DNA from: Dermatemys mawii
Taxonomy: Eukaryota > Chordata > Testudines > Dermatemydidae
DNA: 64,000 nucleotides
Assembly (NCBI GenBank): GCA_007922305.1
Contig: ML677326.1
Location: 58,166,961-58,230,960, forward strand
Reading direction: 5' to 3'
The position numbers were made by a program, and so were the translations under genes. This document shows, piece by piece, positions 12,601-24,719 of the stretch. Every line of letters begins with the position of its first letter. The first letter of the stretch is position 1. The notes beneath the pieces are model-generated. The model had not been told where the DNA came from, made no database searches, and saw only the letters and a program-made list of their open reading frames with translations.

Positions 12601-13532
12601 TTTCGCTGACTTACTGAAATGCTTCAGTTTTACTCTAAAATTAAAAAATAAAACATCCAGACTGTCATTCATGTAAATTAATGGGCATTAGACTTTACCA
12701 CCAAGTTTCTTGGATTGCAACGTAATATACAAAATGCAAATAAAACTAGGAGCTTATGTTTTAACAAATGATTTCTACTTTGGCATGGAGTTATCCCACT
12801 TTAGACTGTGAGTTTTTATCAGCTCTCAAAAGGTGAGTAAGTTTGGGCTTAGTTTGTGATTGGATGAAGATCTCCAGGGAGATGATCCTGGTAACTGTTT
12901 GTTTAGTAGGTAGCTATTTCTTCCTATTGAATCAGTATAAATGAAACTGCACTAGCTTGGTGTGTTAGAGAATAGTGGGCTATTGAAGATCTCTTCTTAG
13001 GGATATCATGCTAAAGCCAAGGTCTGAGTCACTTGTGGTCATTAAGATCTCATGACACTTTTCTCAAGAGTGTAAGTGGTTTATTTCCAGGTTATGCTAT
13101 CCTTCCTCCCTCAGTTCTCACGTACAGTTTGTTAGATTTGATGTTCTTCCTCAGTTCCTGCCCTAAAGTGAATGCTGTTAAATAGCTGCACACTTCCCCA
13201 GAAATGGATATATTTCAAGGTGAATGGAGTGATTCCTCTGTGTAGATCTATGTGAATATCTAATAGTTTGTAAATATCATCTGGATGAATAGAACTGGAT
13301 AAATGCAAGATATATTGGAAATTTATTTTTATAAAATGATTTATACTTAAGAAATCATATTTTGAATGTCTAATTAAATACTGAACATGGAAATTACTAG
13401 AGAAGAGGAAATCATAAACCACGTTGCATTTTCTGTTTTTAATTTTTCAATTTTATCATAATTTGAAAGATTGCATTTATCATACAGTAAAAAAAAAAAA
13501 GTAACTAAAGAATTTTGTATCTTTTATTTCAG
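9686..13532. other. Intron sequence upstream of the first visible SPOCK3 exon
   Basis: AT-rich. It contains a short (CAA)n run near 11882-11897, a G-run near 12110 and a poly-A run at about 13489-13500 before the exon. I recognise no other gene or transposon. The last bases (TTTTATTTCAG) are a good polypyrimidine tract and acceptor. Confidence 0.5.
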
Positions 13533-13652
13533 TGTGTAATGACCTGGAATTCAGGGAGGTTGCAAACAGACTGAGAGACTGGTTCAAGGCACTTCATGAA
13601 AGTGGAATCCAAAACAGGAAGATTAGAATTGTACAAAGGCCTGAAAGAAGTA
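13533..13652 (+). CDS. SPOCK3: SPOCK3 exon: start of the extracellular calcium-binding domain
   Basis: After the acceptor TTTATTTCAG, two bases complete a codon begun in the upstream exon. Then 39 codons read from CNDLEFREVANRLRDWFKAL to RPERS, ending at a GTAAGA donor. This is the first helix of the SPARC-type EC domain of testicans, which are secreted extracellular-matrix proteoglycans. The first base of the next codon is at 13652, so the following intron is phase 1, and joining to 25974 restores Arg-Phe-Asp. The segment LHESGIQNRKIRIVQ is the part that looks least conserved relative to human testican-3 as I remember it. The assignment to SPOCK3 rather than SPOCK1 or SPOCK2 rests on overall resemblance of all five exons. 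Confidence 0.95.
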
Positions 13653-14924
13653 GTAAGAGATTTCTTCTTTTGATATTTGATATTCTCTTTGCTACTTTTC
13701 CACACTTTTGTTTTTCCATTAATGAGACTTTGTTTAATTTTCTAGTGAATCTTAAAACTAAGGTTTATCCAGCAATCATAGAAACAGTAATCTATGACTT
13801 TGAAAAGTAAATTTTCTTATTGAGATTCTTCTTAGGAGGTAGAACTATGCTTTTGTATCGACATCCAACATTCATCTCAAGTTTCTAAAAAGAACTATTG
13901 TTTTGCAAAACAAAAAGTGACTGATGAGAGAGTTGTATGAAACCTGTCACTCACAAAGCCATTATTTAGCCCAAGGTTTGATTGCTATTCGTAATATGGC
14001 AAAAATGCTTTGCTAGAACATGATCATTAGTTGCCCTATAAGGAGAGGAAAAGGGAGGAAGTAACTGCTCTGCTGATAGAGCCATTTAGCAACTTACCCT
14101 ATTATTGGAAAGCTCAACTGCATACAAACTTGTAATTATATGTAGCCCATCACCTCTAATTGGTGTGTCAGTGGATGCTGATATAGAAGAACATATGAAA
14201 GAGAAGCATGTAAAAGAAGGCAGTTTTCAAAGATACACTTCAAAAGAGGAAGAGTCAGGAGTGCTAATGAAGTGGAAACAGTAGGGGAGGCACTTTGGTT
14301 TTAGTTACCTAACCATTTAAATAGATTTTTTGTTTTAGAAAACATCAATGTTTCAACTTACATAATTATCTAAGAGCTTTGTTTAAAATAGCAATTACAG
14401 TATGCAGCAGAGCTCTTGACAGTGGTGTCCCACTGCGGTACGGAGTTAAATTTGACTTTGTAAGCGTTAAAACTTTAACCTACATTAACATGAAAAGCAA
14501 ACTCTCTATGAATTTCTCCTGTATATATGTTGACTGGAACTTGGCAACTCCTGACTGTTTACTTTGATCCCTTCACTGTTAGCATTTTTGAACTGTTCAG
14601 TTAAGGTAAAGGGAGGAGCTGAGCTAAGCAGGATGACTTGTGTAACCTCTTTTTTTCCCTCCCAGCTTACTCGGGAATAAGTACCTGTTGCCAGGGCACC
14701 TCATGTCATTAAGGATAATGTTAATCATGGGGGTCCCAGCTGAGATGGGAAAACAGGTGGGAATCATCTAGTCACCCCCCTGCAGTAGTCCTCTTACTTG
14801 TATGAATATATGTCCTCATGTACATCTGTGGCTGTACCTTGGTTACCTACAGAACAAAAAGCACAAATAACACTGCTCTACAGCCAAAATGCTTCTGAAA
14901 TAAATGTAGTCAAACTTTACTAAT
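13653..14924. other. Intron sequence
   Basis: AT-rich intron after the donor at 13653. The open frame running past the exon to 13810 is read-through of the donor. I see no other gene. Confidence 0.5.
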
Positions 14925-15161
14925 TCTGGGTCACTGAGAACGAAAATGATGCTTACAATTGTTGATTGGCTCTAGTTTTCAAGATATGCTATTGGGTCTG
15001 TATATACGACCCTTGACATGGGAATGGCGGAGGATAAGTGAGTTTTAAAGGGAAGGAATCTCAATTTAAACCAGAAATGACTAAAATACATCTTTGACTG
15101 GATCTATGAATAAATCTATGACTGGGTTTGGACAGTACTTGCTTTTTAGGCAAAACAATGA

Positions 15162-15243
15162 ATGATGCAATCTGAAGCTGATATTGCATCATACATGGTA
15201 TGAATTGCATCATGTTATTCCTAGAAGTCATGGATGATGCAAT
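15162..15243. promoter_or_regulatory. Cluster of four identical ATGATGCAAT sites
   Basis: The decamer ATGATGCAAT occurs four times: forward at 15162-15171 and 15234-15243, and reverse-complemented at 15183-15192 and 15204-15213. The first three are spaced exactly 21 bp, two helical turns. The cluster lies 140-220 bp upstream of the transposase start, so it may be a promoter or subterminal transposase-binding array. The core TGATGCAAT matches the known composite C/EBP-ATF response element. Confidence 0.6.
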
Positions 15244-15380
15244 CATAACGAAGCTTACATCACTCCGCTGAACAAATTGCCCTATATCAGCTCTAGAAAT
15301 CATACAGTGTCGTGCTCTCTTATTTGTCAGTGTTTGATTTTGCAAAGGGACACATTTCTGTTTAGCCAAATTGAGCAGAG

Positions 15381-17075
15381 ATGCCTCGTACTTGTGTGAA
15401 CAGTGCAGATAACTTCTGCTATGTTTGTGGTGAAGTGACTTTTGCATGACAAAAGCGCAGTATAACCACTATGGTTAAGAAAGCCTATCACCTTTATTTT
15501 GGCTGCAAAATTGGAGATCGGGACAAGAAGTGGGCCCCACACATATGCTGCAACACTTGTGCAACAAATGTTTGCCAGTGGTTGAACAGGAAAAGGAAAT
15601 CTATGCCTTTTGAAGTGCCAATGATTTGGAGACAGCCAACAGATCATACCAGCTATTGTTACTTCTGCATGGTGCCTCCAGTTGGGAAAGGTGTGTCAAA
15701 GAAGAAAAGGTAGACTGTGCATTATCCAAACATTCCATCGGCTATACGCCCAATACCCCACGGAGAAGGACTGCCAGTTCCTGATGCACCAGAATCATTT
15801 TAACTTGAGTCAGACGAGGAAGAGGAAGAGGATGAAACTTCTGGTCCTGAACCATCAATGTCACAGGACCCACATTTTCTCCCATCCTCCTCCTCTGAAC
15901 CACACCTCAGAACACAAGCTGAACTGAATGACCTTGTCAGGGATTTGGAACTACCCAAGAGTAAGGCAGAGCTGTTGGGCTCCAGACTACAGCAGTGGAA
16001 TCTCCTGGCAGGTGATGTTAGGGTTTCCATGTTCTGTGACCGTCAAAAGGATCTTGTCCCATTCTTCTTCATGGAAGGTGATCTTGTAGCCTGCAACAAC
16101 ATCGATGGTGTGATGGCAGCCCTCAACATCGTTCACGATCCAGATGAGTGGAGACTCTTCATTGATTCATCGAAGACGAGTCTTAAAGCTGTTTTGCTGC
16201 ATCATGGCAATGTTTTGCCATCAATTCCAGTTGGTCATGCAGTCCATATGAAGGAAACCTATGACAACATGAAACAACTTTTGAGGTGCATAAACTATGA
16301 CCAACATCAGTGGCAGCTTTGTGGCGATTTGAAGGTTGTTGCTCTCTTGCTTGGTCTGCAGACTGGATACACAAAGTACTGCTGTTTTCTCTGCCAATGG
16401 GATAGTCGTGCAAGAGATTCCCACTCCATCAAGAAAGATTGGCCACTCCGACAGTCATTGGAGCCTGGGAGGAAAAGTGTTCAGCATCCACCACTTGTTG
16501 AATCAAGGAAGATTTTGTTACCACCCTTACACATCAAGCTGGGTCTGATGAAGAACTTTGTCAAGGCCATTGACAAAACACAAGCAGCTTTCAAGTACCT
16601 CCGTGGAAACTTTCCCAGGTTAAGTGAAGCTAAGATAAAGGAAGGTGTCTTTGTTGGTCCTCAGATTCGTGAACTTCTTCGAGATGACGCATTTGACCAT
16701 GCACTGAGTGGCAAGGAAAAGACGGCATGGAAAGCCTTCCAGTCAGTGACAACACATTTTCTTGGAAACAGCAAGGCAGACAACTACAGGTTGTTGGTGG
16801 AAAACCTTCTCAAGGCATACAAAAGCCTTGGTTGCAACATGTCACTAAAGATACACTTTTTGCACTCTCATCTAGATTTTTTTCCACCGAACTGTGGAGC
16901 AATGAGCGACGAGCACAGCGAGCGATTTCACCAGGACATTGCAACAATGGAGAAACGCTATCAGGGCAAATGGAGCCCATCAATGCTTGCAGACTGTTAC
17001 TGGACAGTGACAAAAGATGCTCCGTTTAATGAATACGAGAGACAAGCCAAGAAGCGCCGAGTAGAAACTGAATAG
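15381..17075 (+). pseudogene. Transposase-like protein with N-terminal zinc-finger region, three in-frame stops
   Basis: A single frame runs 564 codons from ATG 15381 to TAG 17075. It is broken by TGA at 15447, TAG at 15711 and TAA at 15801, with no frameshift. The N-terminal third has paired cysteines in FCYVCGEVTF, ICCNTCATNV and YCYFCMVPP, suggesting zinc binding, followed by an acidic Glu-rich stretch. The longest intact part, 405 codons from ATG 15858, contains LNDLVRDLELPKSKAELLGS, CGDLKVVALLLGLQ, CCFLCQWDSRARDSH, PPLHIKLGLMKNFVKA, MSLKIHFLHSHLDFFPPN and MSDEHSERFHQDIATMEKRY. I recognise it as a protein repeated many times in arthropod, cnidarian and some reptile genomes, as expected of a transposase. 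I cannot name its superfamily or its catalytic residues with confidence. Confidence 0.8.
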
Positions 17076-17355
17076 GACTAAACTATGTACATAATAGTTT
17101 TTTGCCTTTTGTTTCATAATACATTTTATTTATATAACCCTTTTGCTGATTTTTAAAGTGTTACATAAACAGGACAGGTGAAATATTATCATATAAAGCA
17201 ACCATAAACACATGAAAAGACCTAGGTTTACAATTTATGATTAAAACTCTACTATCTACACAATATATATAGACATAAAATGTAAAAACTTAAATATCTT
17301 AGAAACAGTAGCCAGTTGTTTTAATTGTCATATTTGAATTCAGCACATCAAAATA

Positions 17356-17999
17356 CATAATAAATATCACATTTTGTCTCTGAAGCAGACGACTTCTAAA
17401 AAATTGTAGACCACTGTAATGGATCTTAGACAATCAACACTCAAAATAGAACCAACACAATTTTACCTAAGCTATCCTAACAACATACAAAGGAAAATGT
17501 AACTGATGAATAAGGTGAAATGGTTATAATTCTATCAAGTCAGTAGGTGGCTCTGCAGTAGTTCAGCTAATGACTGCAGCTTTCAGCAGCAACATAAACC
17601 TAACCAATGATCTTAGTATTATACATGGATCCACCTCTACCCTGAGTGTTCATTCTCCCTTAAGTTTATAGTCCTGGGCCCTTTCTTCCATTGGTGCACT
17701 GGGCAAGATGGAGTTCAGGACAGCTCTCTGTACATCTAGCAAAGGCACTTCAGATGAAACAGATGAGTCTACCTGAGACAGTTTTGTATTGCAACGAGCA
17801 TAGAATGGACAGTACTAGCTGATAGTAACAACTGTTATCTGTTGGAGAATAGTAACCCGTGATTTTCGGCATACAATAAGTTCCCCCTTAGAGGTGTGTA
17901 CACCGACATACCTCTAATAGGGATGAAAGGCTCCTCAAGTTAGGGCCTATATTTGGTATACAAAGTCACTTTGTAGAAGAAATTGAGAGCCGCTAACAG
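17356..17999. other. Intron sequence
   Basis: No gene or clear repeat recognised between the DNA transposon and the LINE. Confidence 0.4.
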
Positions 18000-20900
18000 A
18001 AGGGTTTTAGAAGGAGTTTAGAGAAGGAGTGTGAGAGGCTTTCCTTTCAGCTTCAGCTCTATGTGCAATTTCAAGATGGCCAGAGGTTGAATAGTGGTGG
18101 TGAACTGAAATGGATGTGCCATGTTTTCTTTCCTCCCTGAAGCGACTTCCTGTCCATGAAGTTGATGGATATGCTGAAGGAGAAGATTCTTGGGTTGGAA
18201 AAACAGGTAGAAACACTGCTGAGAATCAGAGAAGCTGAGAAGTTCCTAGATAGCTAGATTCAGGAAACATCAGTACTCCAGGTTTAAGGAAGAAAGGAGC
18301 TAATCACCAAGGAGTTGTAAAGAGAGGAAATTAAAGAGGAGGACTGGCAGTTCATAACCACCAGAGGCAAGAGGTCATAGTGCCATTCTGCACAGCTGGA
18401 GATAGACAGCCATAGGCAAGCTAGGGCCTCCAGAGAAAAATGTACCAGGAGCAATTCCACACAATTATAAATTTCCAGTTGATTCCAGGTCCTCAATACG
18501 TAAACTGTGAGAGATACTTCTCAAGGTCCAGCTGGCCCAAGGAAATGGAGAGATATATGGGACACAATGTGGATGGCAGCTTGGCCTAATCTGTAAGAAA
18601 ATCAGTTTTGTCTATGAAGAGTTCTCCAACTGTTCAAGGAAGATAGATGTTCTTTGTTGGGGGATTCAAAACTTAAATGTATCAAAATAACATTCTGCAA
18701 AGGAAAGATGGACAAAGTGTGCTGCCTTCCCAGAGCAAAGACACAAGACATCATTCAAAGATTGGATAGGCTTTTAAAGTCAACTTAAAAGGATCCACTG
18801 GTAATGGCTCATAACATCACTAAGGACACTGTGTCACAGGATATCTTGCAGATAGTAGATGACTTATCCAAATGATTTTCTGTGTGATCCTTCCTATCCC
18901 AAAAGTGATGGTGGACAGAAGGTAGAAGATTCTGGAAGCAAACCACTGGCTAAGTAAGTGGTGTGGGGTCTTAGCTTTGTGAAACGTTGGTCCACCTTGT
19001 ATGAAGAGGGGGCTGTGTAGTTTGAATGGCCTCCACTGCAGTAGAGGGAATTCCTGGGAAAAGGCTAGCTAGAATAGTCAGAAGGGCATTAACCTTGTAT
19101 CAAAACGGGAGGGAAAAAGAGGGAAAATATGAGCACTCAACACAAAACTAAGATGTTGAGAACAAAATTAATCAAACTAATAAGCATGAAGAGAAGAAAT
19201 TCTATACACTACTGCTAGGAGTCTAGGTAACAAACAAGAGGAAATGGAATTTCTCATTTATGAACATAAATTCACTCTAGCTGGTATTGCTGAACCCTGG
19301 TATACAGGGCAAAAGCGGAGGGGACAATGACAAGCTATGTCAAAAATGGAATTACCTGTTTCCAAGTCACTGATAACGCAGAAGAAAATGATCTTGAATG
19401 CTTATGGATCTATGCCTGACAGATAAAACACAAGATGGGTTATTGGTTGGTCTGCCACAGAACACCAAATCACACTAGAGAATAGGATGACCAGTTCCTT
19501 ATTCACCTATCTATAATGTGAGGGAGGGAGGAGAAATTGATCAATTTGAGTGACGTGTACTGGAGATCTCAAGCTATCAGTATTAAAACATCCTTGGAAT
19601 TTCTAAATGTTACAGATTAAAGCTTCCTAACTTTAAGAGTGTTGCATCCAAAATAGTGGAACTGTATGTTATACTTTATCTTGATAAAGAGGAACTGATC
19701 ACAGATTTAGATACAAGTGATTGTGCCTTGAACACATTTATAATGTACAAACCAAACAAAGTCCAGACCAATGTTGTATATATTTGGTCCCTTAAAAGGG
19801 GAAAGCTGAAAACAATTATGAGCCAAAACAGCTGGGAAGAAGAATTTAATCAGAAAAATCTGAAAGATGATTGGGAATTGTTTAAGAACACTTTATCCAA
19901 TGCGTATAAAGCCACAATCCCACAACTGAGGAAGGAGGTTGTTCTGTTTTTTGTTGTTGTTTTGTTTTTTTAAAGGCTTGGTTTAGCGGGGAAGTGAAGG
20001 CAGTTATAAAAAAAATATAAATTAAATAACAAATAAAAGAAAGGGAAGATGGTAGTAATGAATGCAAATTAAAAGCTAGAAAGCACAAAAAACTGATAGG
20101 GGAAGCACAAAATAAATCTATGTCCAGTAAAGTTAAGGAGAATAAGGAGGAGGTTTCGTTAGTATATTAGGAACAAAAAAATTCCAACAATGTAATTGGT
20201 TCATGACTAGATAGAAATGGTAGAATTACCAATAATAATGCAGAAAAGGCAGAAGTATTCAATGGATATTTCTGTTCTGTATTTGGGAGAGAAACACATG
20301 ATGTAGTGCTATCATATGACAACACTCTTTCTATTCTACTAGTATCTCAGGAAGATAATAAATAGCAGCTACCAAAATTGATCTTTTTATATCAGCAGGT
20401 CTGGGGAACTGGCATCTAAGGGTTTTGAAAGCTGGCTGAAGAGCTAACTGGACCATAAATGTAGATTTTCAATAAGTCTTGGAACACCGAGGGTGTTCCA
20501 GAAGACTGGAAGAAAGCTTACATTGTGCCAATATTTAAGAAAGGGCAAATGGGATGATCTGGGTAATTATAGATCTATCAGTCTGACATTGATCCTGAGC
20601 AAGATAATGGTGTGACTGATATGGGGCTCAGATAATAAAGAATTAAAGAAGACAATATAATTAATAATCAACATGCATTTATGGAAAATACTGTCAAATA
20701 AACTTTATCTTTTTTGACAAGATTATGTGTGGTTGATAAAGGTAATAGTGCTGATGGCTTAGACTTCTGTAAGGCATTCAATTTCATATTGCATTTTGAT
20801 TAAAAACTAGAAAAGATATAACATTAAGATGGAACACTTGAAATGCATTAAAAACTGGCTGATAGACCTCAAAATGTAATTGTAAATGGAGAATCATCAT

Positions 20901-21860
20901 TGAAATTGAATGTTACTAGCGTGGTCTTGCAAGGATCAGTTCTTGGCCCCACACTATTTAACATTTTTATTAATGACTGGAAGAAACCATAAAATCATCA
21001 CTGATACATTTTGTAGATGACGCAAAAATTGGGGGACTGGTACATATTGAAGAGAACAGATAATTTGATAAGTGGGGCACAAGAAAAAAATATGCATTTT
21101 AATATGGTGAAATGTGGATGTACACATGTATATGTATTTAGGCAGTACTTACATGATTGGAGACTCTATCCTGGGAACTGGTGACTCTGAAAAAGATTTG
21201 GGGGTTGTGGCAGATAATTAGTTCAACGTGAGCTCCTAAAAAACTAAAGCAATCCTTGGATTCATAAACCAGGGAATCTTGAGTAGGATTAGAGAGGTTA
21301 TTTTATCTACATATGTAGCATTTGTGCAATTATGGCTGGAATACAGTACTACTACAGTTCTGGTGTTCGCATTTCAAGAAGGATGCTATTAAACTGAAGA
21401 GGGTTCAGAGAAGAGCCATTAGAATGATTAAAGGATTAGAAGACATTTTTTATAGTAGTAGACTCCAGAAGTTCAATTTATTTAGCTAAGCAAAGAGAAG
21501 GTGGAGGTATCTTGATTACAGTATATAAGCACTTGCATGGGGAAAAATATGCAATAGTGGTTCTTCAATCTAGCAGAGACAGGTATAATACGATCCAATA
21601 ACTGGATGTTGAAGCTAGATAAAGTCAGACTGCAAATAAGGTGTAAATTTTTAACAGTGAGAGTAATTAAGCATTGGAAAACTCACCAATAATGGAGGTG
21701 GATTTTGCATCACTGACCATATTTAAATCAAGATTATATGGGTTTTTTTTCTCTAAAAGATATGCAATAGGACTTGTTTTGGGGACATTCTATGGCCAGT
21801 TTGGAGAAGGTCAGTCTAGATGATCACACTGCTTCCTTCTGGCCTTGCAATCTATTTATA
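18000..21860 (+). mobile_element. Long degenerate CR1/L3-type LINE
   Basis: Several LINE parts appear in the right order on the + strand. At 18140-18260 is a coiled-coil-like piece (LMDMLKEKILGLEKQVETLL). At 18640-18870 is a decayed SGNH-esterase with GDS and a damaged GTND block, as in CR1 ORF1 proteins. An endonuclease-like region follows at about 19200-19650. RT motifs follow: NYRSISLTLILSKIM near 20563, QGSVLGPTLFNIFIND near 20935 and the active-site variant FVDD near 21010. The 3' end near 21820 has TCTAGATGATCACACTG...CCTTCTGGCCTTGCAATC, as in reptile CR1 tails. Many stops and frameshifts make it inactive. The only longer frame, 19656-19973, belongs to ORF2. The 5' limit is approximate. 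Confidence 0.78.
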
Positions 21861-24067
21861 CTGTTCTTGCATTCCACACACTTCTCTACCAAGAAATCCC
21901 ATTTATTTTCATTTAATTGGAAATGATATTTCTGTGTGTAATTTCTCATGCTAAAATAATACTAATAATATAAAAACAAAATGAATTCAAGATGAATGTC
22001 TTATAAAGTAAGCATTCTTCTCACGATCTGAGAAAAAATTGCTTCGAGGCAGAGTGTGGAGAGAATTGTTACAAAATGGAAAAGCTCTATTTCTTTTTAT
22101 TGTGCTTAAGTAAATTTTATTAGTTATATCTATCTTTCTTTCACACTCTCTAATATATATATTTAGTGATTTTCAGTTTGATTGCTATCATCATGCAGTC
22201 TAGTTACCACACTAATTAAAACAAGAAAAATGTTGGTCTCTCCAACAAGAAATTAAAATATACTTCAGAATCTGTCTGATGATTAAGCATCATTCAATCA
22301 AATATCTGATTATACGAAAGAAGCAATACATTGGGTCCCGGTCCTTGCCAAATACTGGCTCTCAGAGACTGTTGCAGGGAGCTGGTTTAATAGGTGAGAG
22401 TCTAAAACTGAGAAGCCTGTGCAAGCCTGATAATAGTTCTGAAGAGAAAAATTCCAGGAACTAGTATAAGGACTGAACCAGTATAAGCAGGAGTGCAACT
22501 CCAAGGTGTCACAAAAGAAACAACTCAGTAGATGTTAAGTGAAGTAGCAGGTAAAAGGGGAGAGGAGTCACTCAAGAGGCGGTAACTCTGTCAAAAGGAG
22601 AAGCTCTCTCAGTGACTTAGTGCTCTCTACACTGGCGCTTGGATCGCTACCAATGTAGCAGATAATTCATCCACCTGAGCAACATAAGTTATACTGAAGT
22701 AATGTATAGTTACGTTAGTAACATGTTCAATTGCTCAAATTTTTGTAGTGCTTGTGAATCTGAATTGGTTTTAAAAATAAGTATATCCTGTTTGTTCAGT
22801 CCAATATAGGTGAGGTATAAGCTTTTTCATTTACTAGATATAATTTAAACATGTCACTGCAAAGAGAATGATTGGACAAACTCTGTAGGAATAAGAGAAT
22901 CATTAAATACACAATCACTTGTAATTTCTCTCCACAAATAAGTTTATGATGCAACAAATGTGTTTTTTATTCCTTAACTAGTTACCTAATATATTGTAGC
23001 ATCTCTGAAAACAGATTACTTTAGCAATCTTTTCAGAAACTCATATACTGTTACTCATGTTGCTCTCCTTTATTTTACTTGCTAGGCTGGAAATGTGTGC
23101 AGTGGGTCTGATTAAGATTGATATTTGAAGACTGTATTACAATTACATTCTTATGTATTTTTGGCATCCAAATATGTTTTTTTTTTCTTTTTGATTACAC
23201 TGTGCAGTGAATGAGGCTGACTAGTTGGTTCTGCTTTTATTTGTGGCTTTGGGATAACTGAAATATTTCAGAGGTGACTTTATTTAGACAGCTACATATT
23301 TTTTTCTGATATGCTCCTTTAAAAGTTGTTCATTTTGGGGCAAAGGAATCATTATAACTCCTGAAGTGACTGGCAATGTTTCTAGATTTTGCAGAATAAA
23401 TATATACTCTTAAAGTTTCACTGGGTTACTTGGTGCTACCTGTGTGTTCCTCTCTTTGTGCACAAAGACATGAAGAATTAGATCAATTGAGCATAATAAA
23501 TCCCTATTAAGAAATCCTTTAGATATGTCAGCTGCTCTGCTTCCTCAAAGGTTAAATTCCTGAATCAAAGATGAAACAGCCCTAAATCTTTGTTACAGAT
23601 GGTCAACAGATTGTGTTAAGTGGACCCAACCTTTTGATCACCCATGTTTCCAACACAGCTGGGTCTTCTAGAGTTTGTCTCTAGCTCTGGGCCTTTATAG
23701 CACACAGTGAACTGCAGCACACATGGACTTCCCATGTGAAACCCTTCCTTAGGGAGAAGAAGTGGGACTCTGTAATCCAACTGCGTTAGGCCCCAAGATC
23801 AGTGCTGAGAGTTCCTATGCCTTCCCAATCACTTGTGTGCTTCCTCCATCCAGGAACCATGTGACAGCTAAAGCAAGGAACATAGGCTTGACAAAGAAAC
23901 ATCTTAATCTCTCTCTCTCTCACTCACAAACACACTTTACTGTTAGACAGCACAGATGATACAGATCTATGCAAAACGATAAACATGCAATCTCCCCTAT
24001 CAGAGTCCTCACCACTCCAGAGAGTTCTTGGAGTAGTCAGTGTACTTGAAGGAAGTCAAAGATCCTT
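21861..24067. other. Intron sequence, with a possible LTR-derived block
   Basis: Mostly AT-rich with no recognised gene. The less AT-rich part at about 23640-24060, with CTCTCTCT and CACACA tracts, looks different from its surroundings and could be an old LTR or other repeat; I could not identify it. A 16-bp palindrome tctttgtgcacaaaga lies near 23453. Confidence 0.4.
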
Positions 24068-24633
24068 CTGCCCCACCTCCTGGGCCGGGGGGCTGGGGGC
24101 CAGGCTGAGCGCCACCCGCCGCGGGGCCCCACGTTCCCAGGCCGGGGGCCGGGCCAAGTGCTGCCCGCTGCAGGGCCCCATGCCCAGCTGAGCACGGTAA
24201 GCGAAGGTCGGGGGGCTTAGGTGGTGGGGTCCTGCAGGGTAGTGGTTAGGGTGGGGGGTCTCAGAAGGGGACAGTCAGGGAACAAAGAGTAGGGGGGGCT
24301 TTGATGGGGGGGTGTCCCAAGGGTGGTGGTTAGGGTGGGTGAGTCTTGGGAGTGTGCAGTCAGGGAACAAAGAGCAGGGGGGCTTAGATAGGGGATGGGG
24401 TCCCAGGGAGGCAATTAGAGTTGGAGGGGTCTTCGGAGGGGACAATTGGGACAAGGAAGGGGGGGGTTGGATGAGTCAGGGGTTCTGAGGGGGACAGTCG
24501 GGGGGGCAGGAAGTGGGTGGGGGTCAGATGGAGGCGGGGCCAGGCTGTTTGGGAAGGCACAGCCTTCCCTACCCAGCCCTCCCAACTTTGAACCCCAATG
24601 TGGCCCTCAGGCCAAAAAGTTTGCCCACCCGTG
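24068..24633. mobile_element. 5'-truncated copy of the GC-rich hAT element
   Basis: The last 100 bp (gcggggccaggctgtttggg...ggccaaaaagtttgccca) match the end of the element at 219-1400 almost base for base, and the GC-rich GGGCCGGGGG and G-rich linker regions also correspond. The canonical caggggtaggcaaac start is absent, so no target duplication can be read. The left boundary is approximate. Confidence 0.8.
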
Positions 24634-24719
24634 TCCTAGCTTGAGTACAAAACACTGATAAATACTGAGTTGTGCACCCACCTTATATTAGGTTTGTCAA
24701 GGCTGTATTTCCCACCTTA

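Larger units (their letters stand above)
14925..17355 (+). mobile_element. Decayed cut-and-paste DNA transposon, superfamily not resolved
   Basis: The element carries one transposase-like frame (15381-17075). Its outer flanks show inverted similarity: ttggctctagttttcaagat near 14966-14987 resembles the reverse complement of atatcttagaaacagtagcc at 17294-17315, and the flanking bases (ctga...aaaatga versus ctga...aaatatga) also agree. This suggests imperfect inverted ends at about 14925-14990 and 17290-17355. The exact ends and a target duplication could not be fixed by eye. It sits inside a SPOCK3 intron in the sense orientation. Confidence 0.65.

Noticed and set aside
1..13532. Search for further upstream SPOCK3 exons (Kazal or N-terminal region)
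   Set aside because: No stretch with the expected cysteine pattern and phase-compatible splice sites was seen, so those exons probably lie outside the window.
13653..13810. Extension of the open frame beyond the first SPOCK3 exon
   Set aside because: It starts at a GTAAGA donor, and joining to 25974 restores the conserved Arg-Phe-Asp. The extension is intron read-through.
19656..19973. 105-residue open frame as a possible gene
   Set aside because: It lies in order inside the ORF2 region of a LINE, and a related stretch recurs at 62525-62700.
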